In this document: in pieces, positions 33,571 to 44,176 of the stretch
Layout: each line of letters starts with the position of its first letter
How positions within the stretch are numbered: position 1 is the stretch's first letter
Assembly: GCA_017311315.1 (NCBI GenBank)
Contig: CM029658.1
Span: forward strand, 29,882,967-29,946,966
Source: Dendrocalamus latiflorus
Lineage: Eukaryota > Streptophyta > Magnoliopsida > Poales > Poaceae
Direction: 5' to 3'
Length of the DNA stretch: 64,000 nt
Notes under the pieces: generated by a model
The model's database searches: none
Seen by the model: the letters and a program-made list of their open reading frames with translations, nothing else
What the model was told of the DNA's origin: nothing
Program-made: the position numbers and the translations under genes

Positions 33571-33714
33571 CAATTGTATGTCACAGATGACATAAGCACA
33601 GAGTTCCAGAACCATTCATGCTCCTCTGTAAAGACAACCAAACCTTCAATTGTATGTCACAGATGACATAAGCCAACTCCAAATGTAATGTTAGAACAGG
33701 ATCAGGCAATGAAC

Positions 33715-34207
33715 TGTTAGATCGGCTTTAGGATCTCCTAGGGTTTAGATCTAGCGGGTTCTGTGTTCGGGTTCGTGAGATAATACCGAGAGGGAGAGAG
33801 AGAGGTACCAACCGTCCGATGTAGAGGAGGAGGGGTTGGCCATCGCGGTTCACTCGGTGAAGTCTGCGCACGGGCAGCGACGGTCGGGGAAGAGGAGCGG
33901 CGTCTCCCTGGCAGCGGCCTTCCCTGGCGGCGGCGTCTCCCTGGTGGCGGTGACCTCCCTGGCGGTAGATGGCGGTGGGTGTTCCCGTCGCTGGAGCGCC
34001 CCCTCTTAGATCGGGTCTAGGGTTTTGTTGGTGGGGATGGTGGCGGCACGGTGAACCTTGGTCTGCGTGCCGCCCCGGCCCCCACCTCTATTTATGTGGC
34101 GCTGGCGACAGGGGCCCACCAGCCTATTGGGTTGGGCGCCCCCGATCAGGGCGCGAACAAGGGGGGCATTTGGCCGTTGGGCCAAATGCCCTGAGATCAT
34201 TCTAACA
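33715..34207. mobile_element. Solo LTR, 493 bp, with perfect 5-bp target duplication
   Basis: The ends are TGTTAGA...TCTAACA, and TGAAC flanks it at 33710-33714 and 34208-34212. The interior has TATTTATG and GC-rich repeats (TCCCTGGCGGCGG). It sits inside the MULE, so it inserted after the MULE gained its gene fragment. Confidence 0.88.
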
Positions 34208-34212
34208 TGAAC

Positions 34213-34600
34213 TTCTCAGTCATGAGCATTGCATTTCTTTGCATACCACCATCTCACTCATGAGGATTGCATTTCTTTGCAAACCAACATCTCAGTCATA
34301 TCTCACAATCACAAGCATTCAACAAAGATGTCATCAACAATCTTTCACTGTACAAATTTTCTCACAATCACAAGCATTCAAGAAAGAATTTTGTCACTTA
34401 CAAAGCAATTTGTGAAAGCTAGAGACATCATCACAAGCATTCAGGGAAAATGCAAAATATCACAAATGTTTCCCAATCACAAACTTGATACTGTTTCATG
34501 ACATGAACATTGCATTTCTTGGCAAACCAGCATTTCCAACATGTCTCACAATCACAAGCATTTAGGAAAATTTTCTGAAGCAACCCTCATCGCCACATGC
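34213..34600. repeat. Sub-terminal short repeats of the MULE
   Basis: CTCACAATCACAAGCATT occurs about four times, and GCATTGCATTTCTTTGCA with variants about three times, before the right terminal inverted repeat. No coding sequence. Confidence 0.7.
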
Positions 34601-35140
34601 ACAAGGGAGGCCGGGGAGGGGCGGTGCCGTGGCCGGGTGGGGAGGGGCGGCGCCGTGGCCGGGCTGGCGGGGAGGGGCGGTGCGGCACGACGGAGGCCGG
34701 GGAGGGGCGGCGCCGTGGCCGGGCGGGGAGGGGCGGCGCGGCACGAGGGAGGCCGGGGAGGGGCGGCGCCGTGGCCGGGTTGGTGGGGAGGGGCGGCGCC
34801 GTGGCCGGGGAGGGCGGGGAGGGGCGGCGCCGTCGCCGGGGAGCCTCCTCCCTCTCGGTCTCGTCTCACTCGTGTCCTCTCTCTGGGATTCCCTCTCTCT
34901 GTGTCCAGGAGAAGCAAATGGAAGGCAATCTCATAAGCAAATGGCCCAAGGGGCAAATATGTCATTTCACATGGTAAATAATCTGAAAATAGTTAACAAA
35001 TAATTAAGAATCCCAAAAACCCCTCAAAATGGCAAATAATCAAAGTGTCAATGTTAAGAGTGGCATTTTATAGTGGTCATTTTAGAGAGTGACATTTTAT
35101 CGAAGCCCACCGAATAGGATGGCAAAGTATCAATTTTCTC

Positions 35141-35756
35141 TTCTTTGCCCCCATGCTGCCCGCTTAACTGCTACCAAAGATTGCCGCCTACTTAATTTCT
35201 ACCAAAGTACCAAGTTTTTGATTTGCACCTTGGTTTGGGAAAATGCCTGTGGCTTGATTCTTTCAGCAGGTAGTATTTTGTTTGATTTTGTTATCCAATC
35301 ATATGGGTGGGTGGAGACATAGTGTTTTGTTTCTCTCTGCTTCCCTGCCTATGTTAATGCGAACAACATGCTTTCTCTTAACTCTATTTGGCCCTCACTC
35401 CTGATGATGTGTCCATTGGCAGCTTACAAATCCAGTTTAAATGTGCTATGCCGATTTTCACTGATGGATTCAGGGACAGAAGTTTTAGTTTAGACTAATA
35501 GATTGCCCATCCCTCATGGTCACAGGCGACAAAGAGAATATCTATCAATATCGAGATGGTGTCTCATATTGCCCAACCCTGCGGCATGAGGGATTTGTCT
35601 CTACAAAGACAAAAAAGAAGCCCGGGGGTTCAACTTGAGGAAAAGCATAGCATGGAATCCTACTTTCTTCACCGAAGAAGGTTCAATAATTCTTTCACAA
35701 ATCTACATACCAAGTTGGACCACAAATAAACAGATTCCACTAAATTCATAGGTGTT
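35141..35756. other. Flank right of the MULE, no feature recognised
   Basis: 35141-35149 is the right target duplication. The remainder is AT-rich with intron-like composition; no motif, repeat or RNA gene was seen. Confidence 0.5.
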
Positions 35757-37490
35757 TTGGATAATTTGGAGCTTTCTATGCTTAGTGGTTCCCAAGTGAA
35801 GGCAAATGGGAGCTCTGACTCAAGGCTTGGTGGTACGATTTCCCCGTTGTGTAGGTTTGGGAAATCTGGCAATACATCTGTACTCAAGGAAGTCGTGGAG
35901 AACTCTGGTACCAAATTGCCTACAAAATTTCGGAGCACAGAAAATAAGGGAAGGAAGTTGTTTTCTTCTGCAAAAACTTCTAGTTGGGATGAATAGAAAG
36001 AACTTGCAGTCAGTTCATCACTCGGCACATTGTTTACTTATGGTAGTCAGAGTAATAATCATGCCATAATATTGCTCTTTTCTGACTAAGTGCAAGGAGC
36101 ACAAGATAAAAGCTCAGCAAGAAGCATCCAAAAGTGCATACCATGACCACCAGCAGGATGTAAATATCCTTATGATGCTTTAGGGAAGCATCCAAAAGTG
36201 CATACCATGACCATCAACAGGATATAAATATCCTTATGATGATTTAGGGATATAATTGGACAAGTCTTAGGTTTTTCTTAACAAAAGTAGGGACAACTTA
36301 TCATCTATACCGTTGTTACAAGTTTAAGTCTTAATAATTACAAATGTTGTTAGTCTTGACTTCATTATACACAGAAGAAGGTGCCGAACTCAAGTGCTAC
36401 AACTCAGGTGTCAAGAATACCAAAGAAGTTTCAACTTTCTCTTTCCATGGTCCCTCAAAGTACTTCATCTGTGACAAATATTTCCAAACCAAACAAAGCT
36501 CTAGATAATCTTGTGTATATGGCTTTTTAAGGAAGCCGAGTTTCCTGTAAACTCAGGCATTTCTTTTACTTAGCCTCCCAGACTTCCAAATTTAGCTTAG
36601 TATTTGGCACTATTGTATGTTATTACTATCTAACTCAATACACAGCTATTTTTCAGTTAAAACTAAGCAAACACGTAGAGTAGAGGGACTCCCGTTTAAA
36701 TCGAAGATCAAACCTACATCTTTGACTAAATCTTCTGGACCTAACATAGAGAAGGATGTGGTAAGTGCTAGCATTTTACCATTTTAATAAGGGAAAATTA
36801 TTTATAGACCACTGATATTTCAAGCAATGTCAGTGTTATTACTTGTTTTCATTGCTTCCTTTGATACCACTGATGATCTAAAACCATGTCTATATATGCT
36901 ACTGTAGGTATTTGAAGACTTTGAAAACTACAAATGGGGATATTTAAAATCTGAATCTTCAAATTTAAGCACTCATTTTCTAGATTTTGGACATCTCAAA
37001 ATTAGATTTTCAAATCTTGACTTTTGAAGCTTTCAATTATCTCAAATGTTGGCAATGAAAGTGAATTATTTTTTGAAATATCAGATAAGGTCAATTTGGT
37101 CACTTCTTAAAAATATAACAGTCAAAACTGGCTTCCAGCAGCATTTTAAATCTTAATGGTACCTACGAAAACAAAACTTAGTGGTGCCCTTTTAATAAAT
37201 TAAAGGTTTTGCATAATATGGTTTGCATCTCCATTTGGCAAATTTACCTTCATCTTTTTTTCTCTTTTCGCAATATTTGACAATTTTTCTAAACATACTT
37301 TTTTACTTGTGCAAGTATGTGCCTGCGGTTTCTGCCATCCATGAAGAAGGCAACGGTTTTGGGAAATGCAAAATATTTTCACCATCAGAAAGTAGCCCCT
37401 TTAGTTCTGTTGGTATCCCTGCATCAACTTTTGCTAAGCCATCAGCTCTTCGGATGCCTTCACCTTCAGTTGGGTTTTCGCTCAGGTCTT
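35757..37490 (+). pseudogene. Exon series of an unidentified Ser/Lys-rich protein
   Basis: Four segments look like exons. 35757-35996 encodes SGNTSVLKEVVENSGTKLP. 36375-36530, after ACACAG, encodes KKVPNSSATTQVSRIPKKF. 36657-36760, after TTTTTCAG and before GTAAGT, encodes KTKQTRRVEGLPFKSKIKPT. The last, from 37316, in phase with the previous one, encodes VPAVSAIHEEGNGFGKCKIF and KPSALRMPSPSVGF and ends near a donor-like CAG|GTCTT. The last motif recalls an uncharacterised plant family (xPSxLRMPSPSxGF) whose function I do not know. The first two segments end in stops, so the set is probably a decayed or captured gene copy. Confidence 0.45.
36122..36248 (+). repeat. 63-bp tandem duplication
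   Basis: The unit AAGCATCCAAAAGTGCATAC, then CATGACCA, to TTTAGGGA is present twice head to tail with four substitutions. It lies between two exon-like segments. Confidence 0.85.
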
Positions 37491-37700
37491 TTGTACTCTT
37501 CCATACCTAGCCACCTGTGATGGTTTTACTTCTACATCTCCACTAATATAATATGGGAATTTACCCATTCACCTGCCCCTTCTCTCGCTTCTCGCGCTTG
37601 GTATCACGCAGCGTGCCCCCACATCGCGCAACCTTTGATTCTACTGGCATTACCAAAAAATATTATCTATAAAAGATATTCTTACATCCTAGATATATTA

Positions 37701-39262
37701 TGTTATGAATATTGTGTGTATTGATATGAGACCCAATGGGCCATATATATAGGAGAGTACAAGAGATATAAGGAAACAAATAAGAGTCCTATTCTATCTC
37801 TAATACCTTATCTCTAATACCCTTAACACCCCCCACAAATGCAAGGCGTATGCAATAGCATTGCATTTGAAAAAGGGTTAATACTAAAACAAGAAATATC
37901 CGACGTCCAAGTCTTGATAAAGTCGTCGTTGCGTGCAGTCGTCGAATAAACTGTCAAATCAAGCCGAAGAGGAATAGATAGAAGCATGACGGCACAGATC
38001 GAAGCCTGAGACGGCAGCAGCGCAGTGCACAAGAAGCGCAACGGAGGCGCAGTGCAGAAGAAGCGCGGCGGCGCAATGCACAAGAAGCGCAACAGAGGCG
38101 TGGTGCAAAAGAAGCGCGGCGACGCAATGCACAAGAAGCGCGGCGGAGGCGCGGTGCAGAAGAAGCGCGGCGGCATCATAAAGACTTCTACGATCTGCAG
38201 CAGCTCAAGGAAAAGAGCAGCGACTGCTATGTAAAAGAAAAAATCCTACACTGCTATGACTGACAATAAATTTGTGGACTCGCACGGCTTGGACGAACGA
38301 AAAGATCAGAAACTACGGATTTTGGATGGACGTCATGGAAGACTCAAAACTGACTCTGAAGACTGACTCTGCGACAACGTAACTTGACAGAAGTAAAACT
38401 AACTCAACCGAGCCCGCTCCTCACTCTTTTCACACTTAACACCCCTTGGGCGGTGGCACCTCCCGCACTCTCATCTTTCTGCCCGTCGCGCTCTCCCTCT
38501 TCTCACGCCTGGCGTCACCCATCACTCTCCCTCCCTCCCGTCTCTCTCGCGAGCACGGAGAGAGGAGGAGCGGCGGCCGGATGGGACCGAAAGGGGCGGC
38601 GCGGGCGCGGAAGCGGCTGAAGGAGGCGGTGGTCGGCGCGGCGCAGAGAGCAGGCGAGAAGCGGCGTCAGCTGCGCGGTCGGGGAAGCCAAGGCAGAGCA
38701 GAAGCTGCCACGGGCGGAGGCGGCGGCGGTGAAGAAGACGGGGAGGTGGCGTCCCGGCACGGAGGCGGCGGATCTGACGGGGATCGGCGGATCCGGCGCA
38801 GAGGTGCGGGCGAGGCGCGAGCACGGCGGCCGGGAGGCGGCGGCGGCGAATCCGCCTGGATCTGGCGTCGGGGGGAGCAGATCCGGCGACGACGCGAGCG
38901 CGGGCCGGCGGCGCGGAAGACGGCAGATGGAGGCGGCGCAAAGGTGTCGGAGCGGTAGATGGAGGCGGCGCAGAGGGCCGGAGATGTCGTCGTCGAGCAG
39001 CCCATCAAGATGGCTGCCCCCGGGAGAGGAGTTCGATCCTCCCGGGGGCGACGACGGCGGCGGCCGGCGGTGACCGGCGGCGGCCGGAGCGGAAGTAGAT
39101 CGAGGTTAGGGTTTTAACCTAAGCTCTGATACCATGTTATGAATATTGTGTGTATTGATATGAGACCCAATGGGCCATATATATAGGAGAGTACAAGAGA
39201 TATAAGGAAACAAATAAGAGTCCTATTCTATCTCTAATACCTTATCTCTAATACCCTTAACA
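37701..39262 (-). mobile_element. TRIM-like non-autonomous LTR retroelement with identical LTRs
   Basis: Two 128-bp direct repeats, 37701-37828 and 39135-39262, are identical by eye, with ends TGTTATGAAT and CCCTTAACA. TATTA flanks the element at 37696-37700 and 39263-39267. On the minus strand the primer-binding site TGGTATCAGAGC (complement of 39123-39134) directly follows the 5' LTR, and a G-rich tract (37829-37834) directly precedes the 3' LTR. The 1.3-kb interior is GC-rich, has no gag-pol motif, and contains a repeat encoding RFFCTAPPPRFLC-like units (38020-38170, minus strand). The Met-initiator primer site with tiny LTRs points to a Copia-derived TRIM, longer than most. Identical LTRs mean a recent insertion. 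Confidence 0.93.
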
Positions 39263-41589
39263 TATTATATATTTTATTTTTGCTCATGTTGGACAAGAAC
39301 AACATCAACTGCTAAATGTGAATATCTATTTTTGACTTTGATTTCTTTATGAGTTTATACATGTATACTTTGTCTGATACCTATTTTCGTAAGATAAAAT
39401 TAATGTTCACTGTTTAGTTTGTGATCATGTTTGATGATATGTATCACCTTTATTTGGTAATCTGTTATAACGCATAGGCACCTTATTAGTACGAATAAAC
39501 AGAGTTTTCAGAATTTATCTATTATCTTGCTCTTCTTGTCAAAATTGGTTACAAGTCTTCTTATTATATAGGTTAGTACTTTCTAACTAATATACGTACT
39601 CATACTTCAAGTTGGTCATGACTTCTACTTGAGTAATATATGGAGACGGATTTTTCTGTGTCTTGGACTTGATTTAAACTCAATGTCAAGATTATTTCCA
39701 ACATTTTCCTCCTAATCTTGACTCAACATACTTCTAGTTTAATCTCAACGTATTATTTGAACTACCAGTTACGCCTCCACATGAAGCGATCTATATGCAA
39801 ATTAAACACATAGTTATATATAAGAAGTCAAATCAACTAATATACATCCATCTACATGCCCCAGTCAACTAACTTGATTAACACCCCTTAATATTGACAC
39901 ATTTCTAATTTATTGGGGTAGTCAATTTCAACTACGACTTGTCCAACTTATACTTGACACAACACGGCGAACACATCTCTTAAATGCTCCAAACTCAACT
40001 CCTAAAGACTCGACTTAGGACGGCACATACATCTCCTCAACACTTTGGACGTAGCTCTACTTACTCTAATTAGGATGGTGAACACACCTCCTTAACACCT
40101 AGACTCATCACTACGGACTTGACTCGGGATAATGATTAATGAATATATCTCCTCAACATCCATCATATTCTCGTTAACGAACTAAATGTAGTCGTACTTC
40201 TCCATCCACCAGATGCTGCCCAAGCTCTGCGTCTCGTGAGCGCAAGCCCAGCACCTGTAGACACATATTTGGTTGACTCACTGTGTCGTCCTCCCCAGCG
40301 CCGCATGCCTCGTGCGCCACGGTCATCGGGTTGACCAGATCTTGACGACCTGGCTCCACTCACGAACGCGTGTGCGTGTGATAGAAAACCATGTGCTCCA
40401 CCCAATGCATGCATCCGCCACTGCCGCTGTCGCGCGTCCTCGCTACTGAGGGCTTCTGCGTCCCGCGTTCATCAGCCTCGCTGGTTGTCTGCTGCTCGGT
40501 GCCGAGACGAGGTGGAAAGCCAATGAACAACCTCTATTGCTTCGCCTTCTCTCCGTACTCCTGTTTGGCTGGCTGATGTCCATGCTCATAGATGGTGATG
40601 TGCCGGCCAAAGCTGCCGTAGTACTCCCATCCCTGCAGCTACTTCTTCGTCGTTCGCCTCAGGGAGTTTCTTCGGTGTGGCGCTGATACCAATTGTTTGC
40701 ACAATCCAAAGAGAAAACTCACACATACGAATAAGCAGAGAAGAATACATTGTTGTGTTTCAAGGGCATTTTTGGTAATTTCTCAATTGAGGAAAGAAAT
40801 GGAAAAGAAAAAAGAAAGGGCCCACCTGTCGGCGGGCCGACTCGAAGAGATACTTCCCCGTGCGGCGCTTCATCTAGATGGATCCGATCTTCGGGCGATT
40901 GCGGCTTCAATGGAAGAGTGAGGCGATGCAGGCGGCGCTTGCGCCCCAGGGGCTTCAGCTCTAGCCATTGGTGGCCACTACGCCGAGCTCCTCTTCCCCC
41001 TTCTCCTTTCAGTTATAAAAGGAGGCTACCTCTTCCTTGAGATGCATTGGAAAATCAGTGAGCCCTATCTCTTCATTCCCCCTCTTTTCTTCCCGATTTG
41101 GCTTTAGATTTTGGTCCTTGGGGCCGCTTCTTCGCTGCATAACCGTCGGCCTCAGTGGTGATTTGGAGTCCCTAGTGCTCGATGGCGAGACGCACTAGGC
41201 TGGTGCTTCTTAGTGTTCTTGTGTGGCATCTCCTTCACCTTGGCTTTGTTGATTTGGTGTGTCCCGAACGGCAAAGGTAGGCACTATATCTTTGACGATC
41301 TCGCCCTCTCACTGTGGCACAACAGGGCGCTAGGTTTTCTGGGTCAGCACCCTCGGGTGTGCCTTGCCTAATCTTCTTGATGGCTTCGAGTGCCATGTGC
41401 ACTGTGAGATTCTTGATTACTCTCTTGCATTAAAGACTACCGGTGTTCATTGTGGTCTCTGGTTAGTAAAAACACACTACCGGTGCATCAAAGACTTCTT
41501 TTTTGTCTTTTTCTACCACTTTGGCAAAAGGTTTCTGAATATTCTGTGTCCTGAAGGTTCATCTGCTGATCTTAATTTGATCCTTTTTG
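39263..41589. other. No gene recognised
   Basis: 39263-40150 is AT-rich and plain. 40160-40690 has overlapping frames on both strands without recognisable motifs. 40990-41040 has a TATA-like TTATAAAAGG followed by GGCTACCTCTTCC, resembling an LTR or promoter, but no repeat partner or target duplication was found. Confidence 0.4.
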
Positions 41590-42545
41590 CAGAGATAGGA
41601 GGACACCGATGACGGTATTGAACCCTAGGGAGACACCGAAGTACGAAATTACGAATTGAACCCCACGAGCTCTGATTCTGGAAAGGGGATGAGGTGCTCA
41701 AGGTGCAAAATTTTCTTTTCCAATTTTGTTTCAGAAACAATGGTTCAAGAATGGATATATGACGCTGTGGAGAAAATGACAGAACAAAAGGCTAATCGTG
41801 TAAGCGTTAAACAGGGGGCGTACCAAGTTGCAAAGTGGAATGGCACCAAGGTTTCAGTGAAAAATACTAGGCAGAGAAAGCTACTCCGGTCAAGAAGCCA
41901 TGTAAGATGCAAATCTCAATGCTGAATTCGAAAGTGCCTAACAAATTGGTTTGACATTAAAAAAAATTACCTTTTTTTTTTGTTACAGAAACTCTTTCAG
42001 GCATGAGCTGATGGTATTCGAGAAGGTCTGGCACCATGTTCAGTTCGTTGGAGCCGTCACTCAGAACATACCTATGATGATTGTTTCTGAATACCGTCCA
42101 GATGTAATAAGATTATGCTGTCTTTACCCTGATAAAAAAACTACAATTTTATTGTCAAATAAAAATATGAATACGCCACTGTCTAGTTTACAAACATATA
42201 CCCTTGGATGGACTTAGTTATGTGGTTATTCTTAAACATAGGGCGATTTATCAAACTGTATGCAGAGGGAAGGAAAGCTACATGGTCAGAAGGTGCTAAG
42301 ATATGCCCTTGATATTGCCATGTATATCTAACTTCTGATTCTGACAGAAACTGAAGAATTCAAACATATGTCATATTGTCTTTAGTCTTTACACTTCCAC
42401 AAAAGATAATAATGTTCCAATGCAAAATGTGCATCAATACTAATCATGTATCCTGTGACCTATTGCTGCCTTGAATGTTCAGGGGTATGACTTATCTCCA
42501 TCAGTGCAAACCAGAGCCCATCATCCACTGTGACCGAAAGCCAAA
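41590..42545 (+). pseudogene. Fragment of an integrin-linked-kinase-like (Raf-like) protein kinase
   Basis: Four exons with correct splice sites are visible: about 41597-41900 (MTVLNPRETPKYE.., GAYQVAKWNGTKVSVK), 41989-42103 (FRHELMVFEKVW, VQFVGAVTQNIPMMIVSEYR), 42242-42321 (GDLSNCMQREGKLHGQKVLR), 42483-42545 (GMTYLHQCKPEPIIHCDRKP). This is the N-lobe through the catalytic loop of the plant ankyrin/ILK-type kinases (family form VTQNIPMMIVSEY..GDL, HCDLKPKN). Two frameshifts are seen in the first exon (after KVSVK the frame shifts to ILGRESYSGQEA), and the kinase stops before the DFG region. The catalytic Asp is kept but the following Leu is Arg. The piece has lost its ankyrin half and most of the C-lobe. 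Its orientation matches the Helitron. Confidence 0.8.
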
Positions 42546-43571
42546 GTAAGATGAGCAAGTGAAGCAATTAGTAGACCTGCTGTTCTCTTCTTGCATTATT
42601 GGGATACAAATTGCATTCCAAGTAAGGTGGCTTTCGGATGCCAAAAGCTGTGAAGTAGCTGAATTTTCTTCTGCCGGAGTGGGAGCTGCATGCAGACAGC
42701 CAGTACTACTGTTAAGCTGTCTCAGTAGCTGGGAATGTAAGTTCAAAAGACACCACACCAAGAACAGTAAATGGGGCTAATGTATGTCATTCTTTGCACA
42801 ACAAATCTACCTCTAGAGAGTGCACTAGGCTATTATTCAAAAGCTCTATATACTGTGATAATAGAAGAACCTATATACTGTGATAATAGTTGTTGCCATT
42901 TGAGTGATAGTGTTCGGTTAATTTTTTTTCTTACCATTTGACTGTCCAGCTTGGGTTTGAGAGTAGGCTGCAGTAGGCTTTGATCAAGAACAAGGTGATT
43001 GAGCTTATGCATGTGAGTGTGGTGTTGCTAAGATTAGTTGAATAGGTTGGCCGTTTATGGTTAAAATGTTGTGCTGGAGCATGGTAATGTCTTTTAGGTA
43101 CCTATAATTGTTTAGTAATGAGGACTTGAAATCTGTAAATGTCTGATATGTTTTTTTTTTTTTATAATTCCAGTTTTGGCTTAATGGGTTCTAAGCTCAG
43201 TTTTGTTCTGATCTGGTTTTCAGAGACCGGCTTCAGACTTTTTGTCAATTACATATTTATCGCTGTTGGGAGGATGGAGTCAACTGGTCAAGTATTGACT
43301 TTATGCAAAAAGTTGAGTTTCTCTCTGACGGGGGAGAAAAGAGACTACTAGCTAGATTTTTTTTTTACAAAAGCAATCTATCGATGTGGTTAACAAGGTA
43401 TACAATTCGCATATTAGATTTTACAGTTGGATTTGTTTTTCTATTTATTGCTTGAAGACTTTTTTCTCATATTATATTGGTTTTTTGTGGAGATAAAATA
43501 GGATATTTATTTATTGAGGTACTTGCTTCTATAATTTGGGTTTCCGTTGCAACGTACGGGTACAAAACTAG
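42546..43571. other. Right part of the Helitron, no gene
   Basis: AT-rich. A direct repeat CTATATACTGTGATAATAG occurs twice near 42845-42890. The final 30 bp are the Helitron 3' end with hairpin and CTAG. Confidence 0.55.
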
Positions 43572-43707
43572 TTTTATTTAAACTGTGCTAACTGGATTGA
43601 ACTCAAGATCTTTTGACTCTGATACCATGTTGAGTTGTATACATCAGCCTATTCAGCTAAAAGCTTAAGCTGATGAGGAAAGACAAACACTTCACTTATA
43701 CTTAACA
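43572..43707 (-). mobile_element. TRIM/SMART-like LTR edge cut by the Helitron
   Basis: 43628-43707 is an 80-bp LTR-like unit, TGTTGAGTTG...ACTTAACA. Immediately left, on the minus strand, is ACTCTGATACCA complement (TGGTATCAGAGT), a Met-initiator primer-binding site, then AAAGATCTTGAG. Only one LTR is visible; the internal side ends at the Helitron junction at 43571/43572. The small size makes this suggestive rather than certain. Confidence 0.45.
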
Positions 43708-43729
43708 AAATGACAACTGCAATAGGACC

Positions 43730-43972
43730 AGTGAAATAACACTTCGTTTTTGTCTACACTGGATAGATAGATGATACAAATCATTTATGAAAGAAGGGAT
43801 AGTTGGAATACTAATTATGCACTCTGATGCTGAGTTTGGTAGGGGTGGGCTGTGTTCTGTTCGGGGTTAGGAGCTGTGTTAACCTAGCTACATATTTTCA
43901 CCCTAAACCAAACTCTACGAAAAAAATTCCACGATAATCTGTATTAATTTAAAGGGAATCCTGCTCTCCACT
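43730..43972 (+). repeat. Second copy of the ankyrin-cluster flank
   Basis: This is an uninterrupted counterpart of 25645-25722 plus 28846-29018, lying upstream of the truncated ankyrin gene. It contains TCTGTATTAATTTAAAG at 43945, the counterpart of the Helitron-like TCTATATTAATTAAAAG at 28988. Confidence 0.75.
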
Positions 43973-44176
43973 TGCCTGAGGCTATCCAGGTATGCTTTGG
44001 ACTGCCGATCCAGACGTTCGCAAGCGTTCCGTCAAGTATCGTCAAACCTTTCTATTCTGAGAAGCCTCCAACTAAATACGAGTAAGGAAATGCTAGTGGC
44101 TGCCGACAATCCGGCCGTTCGCAAGAGTACGTCGTAGAAGTAGCTAGTACAATTGACACTACATACCCTGCTGTTG

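Larger units (their letters stand above)
30777..35140 (+). mobile_element. Mutator-like element (MULE), 4364 bp, with perfect 9-bp target duplication
   Basis: TTCTTTGCC occurs at 30768-30776 and at 35141-35149. Directly inside are long terminal inverted repeats starting GAGAAAATTGATACTTTGCC (left about 30777-31235, right about 34600-35140), about 95 per cent alike in their outer 270 bp. Their inner part is a GC-rich minisatellite (GGCGCCGCCCCTCCCC..). Between them lie a broken MuDR-type transposase (31350-32821), exons resembling ZYP1/ZEP1 (33183-33570), a solo LTR (33715-34207) and short sub-terminal repeats. Element boundaries, duplication and transposase agree, so the classification is firm. 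Confidence 0.95.
29131..43571 (+). mobile_element. Putative 14.4-kb non-autonomous Helitron with captured gene fragments and nested elements
   Basis: The left end TCTCTACTAACTTA fits the grass Helitron 5' consensus (TCTMTAYTA) and follows an A at 29130. The right end CCGTTGCAACGTACGGGT, then ACAAAACTAG (to 43571), fits the 3' consensus with its hairpin and CTAG, and is followed by T at 43572. A related inverted copy, CCGTGTGTTGCAACGG, lies just inside the left end. No Rep/helicase sequence was seen. Inside are fragments of at least three unrelated genes (ClpC-like, an unidentified multi-exon gene, an ILK-like kinase), a typical Helitron trait, plus younger insertions (CACTA end, MULE, TRIM). 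A competing 5' end, TCTATATTAATTAAAAG at 28988, also fits, so the left boundary may be 143 bp further out. The pairing of the ends is inference. Confidence 0.6.

Noticed and set aside
34541..35003. Overlapping 120-137 residue frames
   Set aside because: Same reason: right terminal inverted repeat of the MULE.
38446..39073. Pro/Arg/Gly-rich frames on both strands
   Set aside because: They fall within the GC-rich interior of the TRIM-like element, overlap on both strands and carry no known gag motif.
40681..40697. Possible LTR primer-binding site on the minus strand (TTGGTATCAGCG)
   Set aside because: It differs from the Met-initiator site, and the nearby TATA-like motif at about 41015 points the other way; no LTR pair or duplication found.
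28988..43571. Alternative longer Helitron starting at TCTATATTAATTAAAAG
   Set aside because: The motif also occurs in the paralogous flank (43945) as part of a duplicated segment, and the start at 29131 has the matching inverted hairpin word; kept only as an alternative.
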